A DNA stretch of 64,000 nt, from NCBI GenBank assembly GCA_000733355.1, contig JNVV01000021.1, positions 398,480 through 462,479 of the forward strand, read 5' to 3'. Position numbers and translations under genes: made by a program. Position 1 is the first letter of the stretch. Each line of letters opens with the position of its first letter. The notes beneath the pieces are model-generated. The model saw nothing but the letters and a program-made list of their open reading frames with translations, did no database searches and was not told the DNA's origin. The stretch comes from Falciphora oryzae (taxonomy: Eukaryota; Ascomycota; Sordariomycetes; Magnaporthales; Magnaporthaceae). Shown in pieces: positions 1-10,158 of this stretch.

Positions 1-1306
1 CGCTGGTGTGCGGGTTCGTGTAGCCGTCCCCGCCGTGCTGCAGCACCGAGGGGAGCTTGCGGCCCGACACGCGGTAGAAGCCGCGCTCGCTCGTCTCCGC
101 ATCTCCTCCTCCGCTAGACTGGGGGCTCGTTATTTGCTTCGCGGCCGCGCCGGCACCCGACAGCGCGGCCAGGGCCGAGGGCACGGAGAAGGGCGCGCCC
201 CGCTGTGACATGCGGGTCGAGAATCCTCCAGTGCCCGAGGACCCCGGGGGCGCGGCGTCCCCTTCGCTCAGTCGCTGGTGACCCGCCTGTAGCTGCTGTT
301 TCCTCAACCGCAGGACAAACACGATGGCGAACACGAGGAGGGCGACGCCGCAGATGCTGCCCACAACGCCTCCCACAATAGCGGGAGTGGGAGTCGGGGA
401 ATCGGACGTGGGTGCGGGCGCGACGGCGGCCCCAGTCGGCGCCGGGGGGCCGTTACCGGGGCCGAAGGGACCGCCGGCCCCGCCTCCAGCGGTAGGGCTG
501 GAGCTCGTGGTATGGCTGCTGCGGGTTGATGACGAGGAAAACGAGGTCAAAGAAGTCGATGACGATTCGGACGTGGTGAAAGAGATCGAGGTCTGCGTGG
601 TGGAAGAGGAGTTGGCGAAGAAACTCCTGACGGTGCTGTTGCTAAAAGGCAGAGTGGTTGATGAAGAGCTGGAGTTGAAGGAACCGGTGAGAGAAGGAAA
701 CGTGGTCGAGTTGAGCGAAGAGGATGGCGCGAGAGATGACAAGAAAGTGGTGGGCACCGGGGGTGTCGAGCTGGTGCTGGTGCTGGTGAATGAGGAAGAC
801 GGCATGGAGAAGGATGCCGGACTGCTGCCCGGACTGAGCACGCTACTGGAGGTGGCCGCCGGGGATGGCGGCGAATCGCTCGAGACGGTGTCGGCCGGAG
901 ACAGGGTCCTTGTCGTGCCCGTCGCCTCGTCGACCACCTCGGTTATCGGGGGCGAGAACACGGTCGATACGTCGATGGGAGAGCCGCTGCCGTCGACGTA
1001 TTGGATGACAGAGACGGTCTGGACGATGCGCGTCACGAGCGCATCCAGATCGCTGACCCCATCGGCCTGACGCCTCCTGAGGTCCTGGTCCTGGGACGGT
1101 TCCAGCTCCGGGTCCGAGGTCTTGAGCGCGGGCTGGGCGTTCGGGCGGATGTGCTGGTTGTGCTGGCGGTGGTGGTGCAGATGCATGTGCAGGTGGGCAT
1201 CGGCGGCGTCCCTCCGGTGATGGACATCGTGATGGGAGTGCCGGTGCTGGATGTCGGGCGCGGGGGTCTGAACGAATGAAGACCCCCCATCGTCGTGGTT
1301 AGTCAT
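1..1306 (-). CDS. Mucin-like single-pass membrane protein (3' end beyond window)
   Basis: Reading the minus strand from an ATG at 1306-1304 gives an uninterrupted frame to the left edge (about 435 codons seen, no stop). The protein starts with a His/Gln-rich stretch (roughly residues 10-70), then an Ala/Asp region, then a Ser/Thr/Pro-rich region (about 110-290) with Asn-X-Ser/Thr sites such as NST and NSS, one hydrophobic helix at about 307-330 (VGGVVGSICGVALLVFAIV) followed by basic residues, and a cytoplasmic tail containing RGFYRVSGRKLPSVL. This layout matches fungal surface sensors or mucins of the Mid2/WSC general type, but no WSC cysteine module is visible. No cleavable signal peptide is seen at the chosen start and an in-frame TGA at 1336-1334 blocks extension, so an unseen 5' exon is possible. 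Function unknown; the membrane topology is inferred. Confidence 0.7.
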   Translation of the reverse strand, partial: MTNHDDGGSSFVQTPAPDIQHRHSHHDVHHRRDAADAHLHMHLHHHRQHNQHIRPNAQPALKTSDPELEPSQDQDLRRRQADGVSDLDALVTRIVQTVSVIQYVDGSGSPIDVSTVFSPPITEVVDEATGTTRTLSPADTVSSDSPPSPAATSSSVLSPGSSPASFSMPSSSFTSTSTSSTPPVPTTFLSSLAPSSSLNSTTFPSLTGSFNSSSSSTTLPFSNSTVRSFFANSSSTTQTSISFTTSESSSTSLTSFSSSSTRSSHTTSSSPTAGGGAGGPFGPGNGPPAPTGAAVAPAPTSDSPTPTPAIVGGVVGSICGVALLVFAIVFVLRLRKQQLQAGHQRLSEGDAAPPGSSGTGGFSTRMSQRGAPFSVPSALAALSGAGAAAKQITSPQSSGGGDAETSERGFYRVSGRKLPSVLQHGGDGYTNPHTS

Positions 1307-4300
1307 CGCGACGGTGGCGGAGTCGCGCGCTGATCAAAACGAGCGTGGTGGGCTTGTCGCCTGTGTCCCGGATGGGCGAAGGATCAACGATCCCGCCGGT
1401 TTGAGTTGTTCCAGTCCGGGCCAAGCTTGGTGGATGGGATGGATGTGCAGGATTCGGGGCGCGGGTTGCGCTATAACGAGCGTTTTCGGTGGGAGCGGTT
1501 GCTATGTGGTAGAGAATGATGGGTCGACGCAGTCCATTGTTCTTGTCGCCCACAGCATGGTCGTTCCAGGCCTTGCAGTCAGCACATTGGACTGATGGTC
1601 GTCGTGTCGATCTGGGTGGATGGGGACGGTTGGCGGCCGAAGATAAGGAACGGATGGCTTCGAGGGCTCGTCTGCAACCAGCTGGCTGGATCGTGGGGGT
1701 TTCGTCGCCGCTTCCTGCGCGCCGCTCAATGTCGCTCGTGGGGAGAGAGAAGAGAACGGTGGGAAGTAGTCGGGTAAAGATCGTTCGTGGTCGGATTTGT
1801 TTGGCGAAACGAATGAAAGGCGATCCCGGGGGACGGCTACTGGATTTGCCGGATCCAGTCTGGTGAGCGAGCGAAAGTTGGTCCTCCTCTTGTGCAAAAT
1901 TGGCTTCTGCAGCTGCTGCTTATTCACTGCTTCTCTCAACTCACTCCCAGCAACAAACGTCGCCGTCATCCAACGCCTCCACGCAACGACGAGGGAAGAG
2001 AGGGGAAGGGGTGGCCAGGAGAGCGCGCGCGTCCAAGGCGAGCAGGACGGGGAAGGAGGGTAGAAAAAGGAAATCAAAAGGGCCGCCCCCCTCTGAGTAT
2101 CTTTCCTGATGTTCGGCCACCAAAAGTCCAAACCGGGGCGGAGTCCAATTTGGGGGACTGGCCCAGGGCCCTGCGCCGGGCAGGCCTTTTTCCTTCTTTG
2201 CTGGTTGCCCGTCGAGGCGGCGATGGATGTTAATTTCGCTTCACCCTCAGTCGCCCAATCACGACAGACTGCAGTTCCACGTCGAGTGGCACACGGGGAG
2301 CCGTCAGTGGCCCGTGCTCGGGTACCAGGTGGAGAGGGGCCGACTGAGTGGGGCATCCTGCCCGACCAGCAACGGCAGCCAGCAGCAGGGGGGGCCGGCA
2401 GAACACCTGGGGATTGGACGGAGACCAAATTGGGGCCTTTGATGACCTGGGCGAACAAAGGAAAGGCAGGAAAGGAGATGGAAAACAAAAAGATTGACGA
2501 AAGCTTCATTATCTCGCGCCCCTTGCAACGGCCTGGCATTGGTGTTCCCAGACGGCATTGAGTGATTTCTACCCTTCCCTGGGCATGCAAAGCAGAGCAG
2601 TTGGGGAGGGGCCTACATACGATCGGGAGACGAAGAGGCGGGTCCCTCTCGCATCTGACGCGCCCCGTTCGTCATTTGGAGCTGCCTTCCTTTTTTTTCT
2701 TTTTTTCTCGTCTTTGCTTTTCTCTCCCCTCGTATTCCCCAAACGGCCAACGGCGCGACGCCTAGCTGCATGCCAAGCAAGGCAAGGCCCAGATGCACAA
2801 TCGCATGCACCGACCAAGGTAGCAGTAGCATCAACGACACTCTTCTCGCTGTGCTCACACAATCACAACCACACACTCTCTCTTTCTGTGCTGACTGGCA
2901 TGGGCTGATGCATGCCAGTAGACCCGACCCGATGCGCGTCAATAATTCGATTCCTTTCAACTCACTCTCCTCTCGCGTCTTATTTTTGGCATGTCGTGAT
3001 ACCCAAATCGATCCGACCACTTCCAGCCGGCCCTGCTTTCTGGCCCTGCTGCTTTTTCTGGTCCGGCAATTAATTAAAATTCGCCCTCTCCTTTGCCCTG
3101 TCTTTTCTCTCTCCACCCCGATCGTTCGTTCGGCCAGGAATGCACCCCCCGTCCATGAAATCTTGAATGTCGTAACAGTGGCATGGCCCCATTTTTACCA
3201 CTTTCTCTTGCTTTCCCTCCTCCTTTTCCCACGGCAACAGAGCAGGAGAGTGCCCGTGCCGTGCATGTAAAAAGTAAAAAAAGCCGTGCGCCTTCACAAA
3301 CCACCTTGGAAGAGGAGAGTGAGCGTTGCGTCCGACGCGATTATAGATTATATTACTCCCCATCCCTGGACATGCACAGGCACATAAATTGGCGTTGCCT
3401 TGACACGTTTCATTATTTCCTTCCCCTTTTTGTCCTTCGTTGGGGATTCGTCTTCTTTCCCCCGTCCCGGCCATCTTCGTCCCATTTTTCCTTCTTTTGT
3501 TTTTCCCTTTCGATTTTTTTTTTTTTTCTTGTTTCCCTTCGCACGTCTCATCCCGCACTCGCACCGCTGCTCTCCCGCTCCGTGATCCCCTCCCGGCCGG
3601 AACGTCGTGCTACCGACCAAGATAATCTAGGAGAGATGATCCCCCGCGCCGCAACACCCGCCGCCCCACGACAAACACCCGAAGTACTGGTGTGGTGTGG
3701 TACGTGCAGAGAGGGCCCCCGAAAAAGACCACGATGCATCATCCATTCTCGTTTGTTCGTGCCTCCCCGGCAACGGACGGGCGGCTGTTCCCACGTTTTC
3801 ATTACGTGCCCAGTAGACAACAGCCAAGACCTGTAGTGGAGGCGGGCAGCAGGGCGCCTTTCCAGGTATATTACTTGCGTCGTCTTGTCCGTGAGGTTGG
3901 TGTCCATGCACGCGATTTGCCTGCCCTTCCCAGAGCGCTTAGATGGTTTGGATGGGGGCAAGAAACGGCCGTCATGACCCCTCTCCTCGCAACGCACAAA
4001 CCCCTTCCCGAGTAGATTGCCCCCGAGTCGATTCCAATGCTCAGGTTCGCCGGTCCCACGAAGCATGCCACACCACCGTGTCTCGAACAATGGCTCGGCC
4101 TTCGTCCTAGGCCAAGAATACCTAATCTGTATCAGTATCGATTTATTAAAAAATGGTCTCCGATCTCGGGAACCCCAAGGTATGTGCTGTTTTCAAAAGG
4201 CAGTGGAAGAAGAAAAAGTGTTTCTAGGTTCAAACGGGGAGAGAGAGGGGGGGAAACAGTGTGGGTGGCTTGGACTTGGACTTGGACAAACAAACGGCAA

Positions 4301-4309
4301 AACTCCCAA
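1307..4309. other. Intergenic region
   Basis: About 3 kb between two minus-strand genes. It holds the presumed promoter of the membrane-protein gene and the 3' flank of the hydrolase gene. Pyrimidine-rich plus-strand runs lie near 2690-2745 and 3400-3545, including a T-run at 3516-3528. The longest open frames here are not supported by splice structure or by any recognisable protein. I see no gene. Confidence 0.6.
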
Positions 4310-6847
4310 TCATGACGCCTCCAGTATAGCCCTCCTACTAGCATCGTCCTGCACCCACCCCACGATCCGCATCCCCACGTCCCCGACCAGCCTCTCGTAG
4401 TGCGGGCCGGGAAGGAACAAGCCCGTGTGCGCCCCAATCTCGTCCACGCCCTCCATAAACACCTCGACCCACTGGCTGTCCCGACCGCCGCCCGACTTCT
4501 TCGGGAGCGTGCAGAACTTGCGCGGCTTCTTGCTTTTCTTGCCCTCCTCGGCCGGCTTGGCGTCCTTAGTGCTGTCGTTACTGTCTTCAGCCTGCTGCAC
4601 TTTAGCAGCGGTGGCCGCCGCAGTAGCAGCAGCAGCACTGGTCCCGGCCACGACTCCCTCGGCCGCCTGCCGCAGCGCAGCGTCCTGCTTCGCGAGGTCC
4701 GCCTCGCGGTCGACCGAGTCGCTGCTCCCGCTCCCACTCCCGCTCTCCTCAGTAGCAGCGGCCGTCTGATCCCCCTCACCCTGCTGCTGCCCCTGTGTCC
4801 CCTGCGCAAGCCGCCTCGCCTCCTCCTCCATCCTCTTCCCCTCGTCTGCCAACCTCTTCTGTTCATCCTTCTCCCTCTTCAGCCGCTCCTTCTCCTGCTT
4901 CTGCTCCTCCTTCTCGCGCCTCTTCTCCTCCGTCTGCTGCCTCTTCTTCTCCTCCTTTTCCTTTTTAGCCTCCTCTTTTTCCATCTTGGCCCGCCTCTTC
5001 TCGATTGTCTTCTGGCGCTCCTTGATGGCCTTCTCGCGCGCCTTTATCGCCTCCAGATAGGCCTTGCGCGCCCGCATGTGCTCCTTGTCCGCCCTCTTGC
5101 GCTCCTCGGCGCTCGCATCCGCCGCGAGCGCCGGCGGCTGCGGCTCCTCGGGCCGCTCCGGGATCGGGTCCAGTCCGCTCTCCAGCCCGAGCTCCAGCTT
5201 CTTCATTTCCTCGGCGGCGACCGCGACTCCGCCGTCGTCTCCGGCAGCAGCATCGTCTTTTGTCATTGTTTCAGGCTCGGGTTCCTTAGCATCCGTCGTA
5301 GAAGAAGCAGCAGTTACTGTTGGCTCTGCAGGGCTCGCCTCGGGCGCGCTCTCCTTCTCCTGCTCCTGCTCACTAATCGAGCCAATGACCTCCAAAACCT
5401 TGGGCCTTCCCAAATTGCTGTGATCTTCAATAGATATCCTCGGCGTGTCCGTCCCGTCCTCCCTGCCGTCGTCCGGGTGCAAATAAAGCCCGGACGGCCG
5501 CCGCGGCAGGGACGGCGAGGCCGGGCTGGACTCCGAGATGGACATGGGCCGCGGCGAGACCTCACGCAGGGGCGACGACGGCCCGATCGACGCCGAGGGC
5601 GAGCGCGTAGCAATACCGCCCGCCATGACGGAGCCAGGAACCCCGCTGACCGAGGTGTCCAGGCGCGCGGGCGACCTGCCCCGGTCGGGCGTCTTGATCC
5701 TCCCCGTAGATATCGTGAAGTAGTTGACGAACCGGACGCGCGCCTTGTCTCCCTGACTCTGCTGCTGCTGGTCCCCAATCTCGTCCACGTCCTCGAGGCG
5801 CCGGACCGACTCGTAGCGCTCGTGCAGGCCGCGGAAGTCGGTCAGGGACTTGCCGTACTGCATGTGGCAGACGAGGTGGTTGGTGGCCGCCTCGATCAGG
5901 CTCGACCCCTCGATCTTGCGCTTCTTTGCAAAGTGCCACATGTTGCGCATCCACCCCCTGTCCTTGAACATGACGTCGTTCCAGAACGGCGGGTTGTAGT
6001 GCGGGTCCGCCGCGCCCCCGTTTTGCTGTCCCTGCCCTAGGGATGACGTTGACGGGAAGTACGACAGCGCCGCCGACGAGCCGTCCGGGCTCCCCATGGG
6101 CGATATGTCCAGCGACCCCCGGCTCAGGTCCAGCGAGCCCCTAGCCGCCGCGGCCGCGAGGTCGTTGTACACGTCGGTCGACAGCCTGCCGGCCGGGTCC
6201 AGGCTCGGGCTGAGCGGCGGGAAGCGCGGGCTGGTCGGGCTGGTTGGGCTCAGGCTGCCGCCGCCGCCGTCCTCCTTGGGGGGCTGCGCCTTGCTGCGAA
6301 ACAAGCTGGCTATCCCCGCAGCGATGATGCCCGGGTGCAGGCCCAGAAAGGGCGAGTCGAGCGCGATGATGCCCAGGATGCGGTGCCTGAACGGGAAACC
6401 CGGGTGCGCGGGGACCACGCCCTCCCTGGGCTTGAGCAGGACCGCGTCGGCGGCGAGCAGGCCGCCCATGGAGTGGCCAACGAGGACGACGTCGGTGTCG
6501 GGCGACTCGTGGGGCTCGAGCCAGCGGCTAAAGTTCTCGGCCGCGACGTCAATGTACCTGTACGTCTTGTACCGCGGGTAGATCTTTGTGTGGATGGCGT
6601 GCGTGCCCGGCAGCGAGAGCTTGAGCAGGTCGTGCACGTGCGCGGGGAACGACCGGAACGAGCTGTCCTTGCCCATGTAGCCGTGGATGTAGATGACCAG
6701 CAGGACCCGCCGCCCGTCCTCGCGGGGCCGGTGGGCGTGGTGGCCGTCGGGCAGCACGTCGCCGGGGCCGGGGCTGGGGTGGTGGCCGCCACCAGCCGCC
6801 GCCGCTGCCGAAGCAGCAGCACCACACTGGTGTTCCTCCCCTGTCAT
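4310..6847 (-). CDS. Alpha/beta-hydrolase (DUF676/lipase-like) with charged coiled-coil tail
   Basis: A single exon of 845 codons. The N-terminal part is an alpha/beta-hydrolase fold: strand plus oxyanion-type motif YIHGYMG at about residues 53-59, nucleophile elbow GHSMGG at about 124-129 with Ser126 as the likely nucleophile, and ALDSPFLG further on. This is the arrangement of DUF676-type putative serine esterases and lipases. The middle (about 190-470) is Ser/Pro-rich with one conserved-looking block around DRGWMRNMWHFAKKRKIEG. The C-terminal third has a long Lys/Glu/Arg-rich segment (about 590-690) that should form a coiled coil, and the last 90 residues are again structured. It is probably a membrane-associated or regulated lipid esterase; substrate unknown. 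The start at 6847 is the first Met of the frame and fits the hydrolase core. The long plus-strand open frame opposite it (4400-6040) is a GC shadow. Confidence 0.88.
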   Translation of the reverse strand: MTGEEHQCGAAASAAAAAGGGHHPSPGPGDVLPDGHHAHRPREDGRRVLLVIYIHGYMGKDSSFRSFPAHVHDLLKLSLPGTHAIHTKIYPRYKTYRYIDVAAENFSRWLEPHESPDTDVVLVGHSMGGLLAADAVLLKPREGVVPAHPGFPFRHRILGIIALDSPFLGLHPGIIAAGIASLFRSKAQPPKEDGGGGSLSPTSPTSPRFPPLSPSLDPAGRLSTDVYNDLAAAAARGSLDLSRGSLDISPMGSPDGSSAALSYFPSTSSLGQGQQNGGAADPHYNPPFWNDVMFKDRGWMRNMWHFAKKRKIEGSSLIEAATNHLVCHMQYGKSLTDFRGLHERYESVRRLEDVDEIGDQQQQSQGDKARVRFVNYFTISTGRIKTPDRGRSPARLDTSVSGVPGSVMAGGIATRSPSASIGPSSPLREVSPRPMSISESSPASPSLPRRPSGLYLHPDDGREDGTDTPRISIEDHSNLGRPKVLEVIGSISEQEQEKESAPEASPAEPTVTAASSTTDAKEPEPETMTKDDAAAGDDGGVAVAAEEMKKLELGLESGLDPIPERPEEPQPPALAADASAEERKRADKEHMRARKAYLEAIKAREKAIKERQKTIEKRRAKMEKEEAKKEKEEKKRQQTEEKRREKEEQKQEKERLKREKDEQKRLADEGKRMEEEARRLAQGTQGQQQGEGDQTAAATEESGSGSGSSDSVDREADLAKQDAALRQAAEGVVAGTSAAAATAAATAAKVQQAEDSNDSTKDAKPAEEGKKSKKPRKFCTLPKKSGGGRDSQWVEVFMEGVDEIGAHTGLFLPGPHYERLVGDVGMRIVGWVQDDASRRAILEAS

Positions 6848-8874
6848 GGGATTCTATCTCGCTCACACGGCGTGGCGACAACAGGGCAGGAGAAGCGCGG
6901 CAATGGGGTGTTTCTTAGGATCGGAGCGCCGATAGGCAGGTAAGTGGGTGTGATTGGGGGCAGTCTGGGCTGACTGCTGCTTTCAAGCAATTCTAGGGGG
7001 TATCGATCGGGTTTCGGGTCAAGTGCTGGTCCAACTCGAGGGCCGGTGTGTGCCGTCTTGGCGGCCGTCTTCGTTGTGCGCGACAGTGGGATCATGCAAA
7101 ATGACCACAACACGCCATCGCATGCCCGACCGGCCGTGTTCTCGAAAATGAGCAGTCTAGGAACTGATTAAAAAGGCGTCGGGCAGGTAAATCCCTAGAT
7201 CCATACCTAGAGGCAGCTGTAGGGTTTTGCAGGCGGGACAAAAAGAAGCAAAAAGAGCTGTGGAGGATATGAATTGATGAATGAATGCCACAATCTGGAT
7301 CTCAATGCTGGTGCTGGGGGTCGATTCTTCACCTCTGAAGTACCAGACTTTATGGGCCGCTAGCCCCATTGGATGCAGTCACACTCGTCAAGCAGGCTCA
7401 CCGTGTCCCCTTGGTTGAAGCCAACGGCGGCAGTTACGAACGACGCAAGGGCCTAACAAACCAGAATTCCAGATCATCCAGGTTGGAAGACTGGGCAGTC
7501 CCGTCAATGGGAGTGTCCGAGCAATCTCAACTGGCCGGCACTTGTGTGCTGTGCCCTCCACTCATTGAATCCCAGCCATCCACTACCACTGGATCGCAGG
7601 CCTCCAGGGCCCTAACCCCACCACCAGGACCCCTGTGCGATGCAGCCTGCAGTGCTCCCACAGCGCGCCATGATCAACCCACAGCCGCCTGACTGGGGGA
7701 GATCGCTCCCGAGCCACTGCACCCCATGACGTCACACTGGCTTCTTGGTCTCTCGGGCCTCCCGTCTTCCCTCGTGCCCTCTCTCTGCACAGGCGGTCGG
7801 TCAGGTACCAACAGTTTTTACGGGCCAGCCAGTAACGGTATGCAGGCCTAGTGTGTCAAAAAGCACACCAAGAGATCCCCGAGACGCTGGACGCGTACGC
7901 ACCTACACGGCACCAAGCCCCAGGCCTGACGAGGCCACGAGTACGTAGCGCAGCCGTCACAAGCATCTACTTTCTTCCGACGACACGCCAGCAGGCAGGC
8001 CAACCATGTCCAAAAACGCTTTTTGATTGATTTGGACGAAGCAGTACTATCATCTCCGCAGAGTCGACTGCCGTACCCTAAGAGAGGGTGCGGCCGCTGC
8101 TGTCAAAAGTAAAAAAAGAAGGACGAGAAAGCTGGACTATCGAGATAGAATAGGTAACAACATGAGAAGATACCATGAAGCCAGCCGCCAAACGTCCGCC
8201 TACCTGAAATGAAACAGTTCCCCTCACACCTCCGCCGGGGTGTTGTGTCTCGTAGATTTTTTTTGTGCTTTCTCTTTTCTTGGTATTTCCACCAAACCAA
8301 ACCCTTATCCGAGTCTTTCATTAGTGCATCGGCTTCTCTGAGCCAGTCAGTCCCCAACGCCATGCTGAAAGAAGAAACAAGAGAAACAAGTAAAAAAGCC
8401 AAAATGCGGAAGAGGGAGAGAAGGAAGGGCAGCTAGAACAAGTCTCCCGTGTGCCCCTCCTAAAGAGTGGTAGGAGGGAAACCCCAAGAGGGCGAGCCAG
8501 TTCAGCCCTCAAGATAAGACCGGCCGCCACTTCCACCACGTCCCGATGCAATAAAAGACCAAAGTTTTCCATGCGAAAATTTTATGCGGGTATATGTTGC
8601 GCGCCGTCGTGCTCCTTGATGTGACCTTTCGGTGGCTCTTTCATCTCGGGGAGAAACCCTGGTTCGGAGGGGCGGGGTGTCGAGGTAGGATGGGTAGAGA
8701 GGTACGCAGGTGACGTTCCCCAAGACGACTCGGCGATGCGAAGGACGATAAATCGAAATGGTTCACCCGAGGGGACAGCTCCCCTCGAGCATCAACTTGT
8801 GATGATGCCGATGTGCCAGCAGGTGTGGGCTGGTGCTCGGCTGTCATGATGCCAGCGGTTCGTGGCGAAGCTCA
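6848..8874. other. Intergenic region with a CRE-type palindrome
   Basis: About 2 kb: promoter side of the hydrolase gene and 3' side of MED19. A TGACGTCA palindrome (7727-7734) is the only clear candidate regulatory site. No gene is supported. Confidence 0.55.
7727..7734. promoter_or_regulatory. CRE-like TGACGTCA site
   Basis: A perfect 8-bp palindrome of the kind bound by fungal ATF/CREB-family bZIP proteins, about 880 bp upstream of the hydrolase start. Assignment to that gene is inference from position only. Confidence 0.3.
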
Positions 8875-10158
8875 CTATGCCCCGACCATACCGGGGCCGT
8901 AGCTCTGCTGCCGCACCGGCGCGCCAGGGAACTGCTGTGGGCCAGGAGTCACAGGGTTCTGAAGCATGTGCATGTCAGCAAGAGACTCAAGTGCGCAAGG
9001 TGTGCTGGCATAGGTGGCAAGAAGCACCTTTTTCCTGCGCTTCTGGCCTCCCCTCTCATCGCCCTCCCCGGTCGAGTAGCCGACGTCTTGGTCGTCTGCG
9101 AAAGCGTCGCCGTAGCCCTCGAAGCTGCTGTCACCGTAGCTCCGCTTCTTTCCGGCTCTCCGTGGGCGATTCGCATCACCAATCGGCGGTTGTTGGCCGC
9201 CCTTGGGTCTGCTCATAGGAGGCAGGTTGAGAGGGGTGTTCGGTGCCGTCGCCTTGGCCGACGACGTCTTCCCAGCGGCCTTGTCCGAAGACAGATCTCC
9301 CAGGACGGACGAGTCCCAGTCTCGCTTCGTGATGGGGCCTCTCGCCATCGTGGTCGCTCTGCTGAGGTTCTGGAGAACATCGCTCGACAGACCGGCCGTG
9401 ATGTCTTTGCCGTGCACTTCGGTGTTGATCCAATCCTCGGCCGGAGCCCAGAGCAGGGCCAGGAAGCTATCCGGGTCCTGCGCGTCCTTCTTGACCGAGT
9501 CGAAGTGACCAACCACACCCAGCTTCTTAATGTGGCCTTTGTACGTTTTCCGCATCGCGTTCTTCTCGCCGTTTGGCAGGACGCGAGCGACCTCGGCCGC
9601 GATTCCCGTCAGGTCATACGCCTCGAAGAGATCCTCCGATACTCGAGGGTAGGGAGTGCGATGCTCTGCAACATCAAGCGTTAACCCAAGGGAGAGATCC
9701 AAATGTCAAGGTCACAATTTCCGTCATTTCGCCCGAGCGCACGGTCTAGCTGGAGACCGAGGCATCGGGCAGCGACGTCGGCAGGCATGTGCCGGCCAAA
9801 CCAAATATCCGGAAGAGTCCTGGGAAGGGAGAGCCTTACGAGATCTGCAGAGAAGATACTTCTCGCCGACATCCAAGTGCAGGTTTTCGATACCGAGCCT
9901 CCGGTCCTCGAGATGGGCCTTCTTCTGGTCCCGCTCGCCGCCGTCTTCGAGCGTCCGCTTGCGCTTCTGGGGGGACTCTTCCCCCATGGTCGTGTCGTGG
10001 TGCGTCTCGGAAGGGATACAGCTGCCTGTGACGCTGTGCGCGGGGGTCGGGAGGGCCGAGGTAATTGAAGTCATCGAGCTGTTCAGGCTCGCGGTCGGGT
10101 CGCTCGTACTTGGTGAGGATTGCGAAGGACTCTGCGGGGTCTGAGGATGGAAGGACAT
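8875..10158 (-). CDS. MED19: Mediator complex subunit 19 (Rox3)
   Basis: Two exons: 10158-9840 and 9665-8875, with a 174-nt intron (donor GTAAGG at 9839, acceptor GCAG ending at 9666), giving 369 residues. Exon 1 encodes an N-terminus [15 protein letters not shown] followed by a Ser/Pro-rich segment, a basic KRKR stretch, and the conserved start of the Rox3/MED19 domain (GEKYLLCRS). Exon 2 continues it with [19 protein letters not shown], then [18 protein letters not shown], the characteristic core of fungal MED19. The C-terminus is low-complexity with a KKRSYGD and GGQKRRKK basic segment likely acting as nuclear localisation. MED19 belongs to the head/middle region of Mediator and links RNA polymerase II to activators. 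The start is chosen because the domain is complete and the next upstream frame is unstructured. High confidence in identity. Confidence 0.92.

Noticed and set aside
1502..2590. Minus-strand frame containing a signal-peptide-like segment (at about 2509) that could be exon 1 of the membrane protein
   Set aside because: It would need an intron of about 1.2 kb, atypical here, and the hydrophobic segment is not followed by protein-like sequence.
4400..6040. A 546-codon plus-strand open frame
   Set aside because: Lies wholly opposite the hydrolase gene, is a Leu/Arg-rich GC shadow and has no domain likeness.
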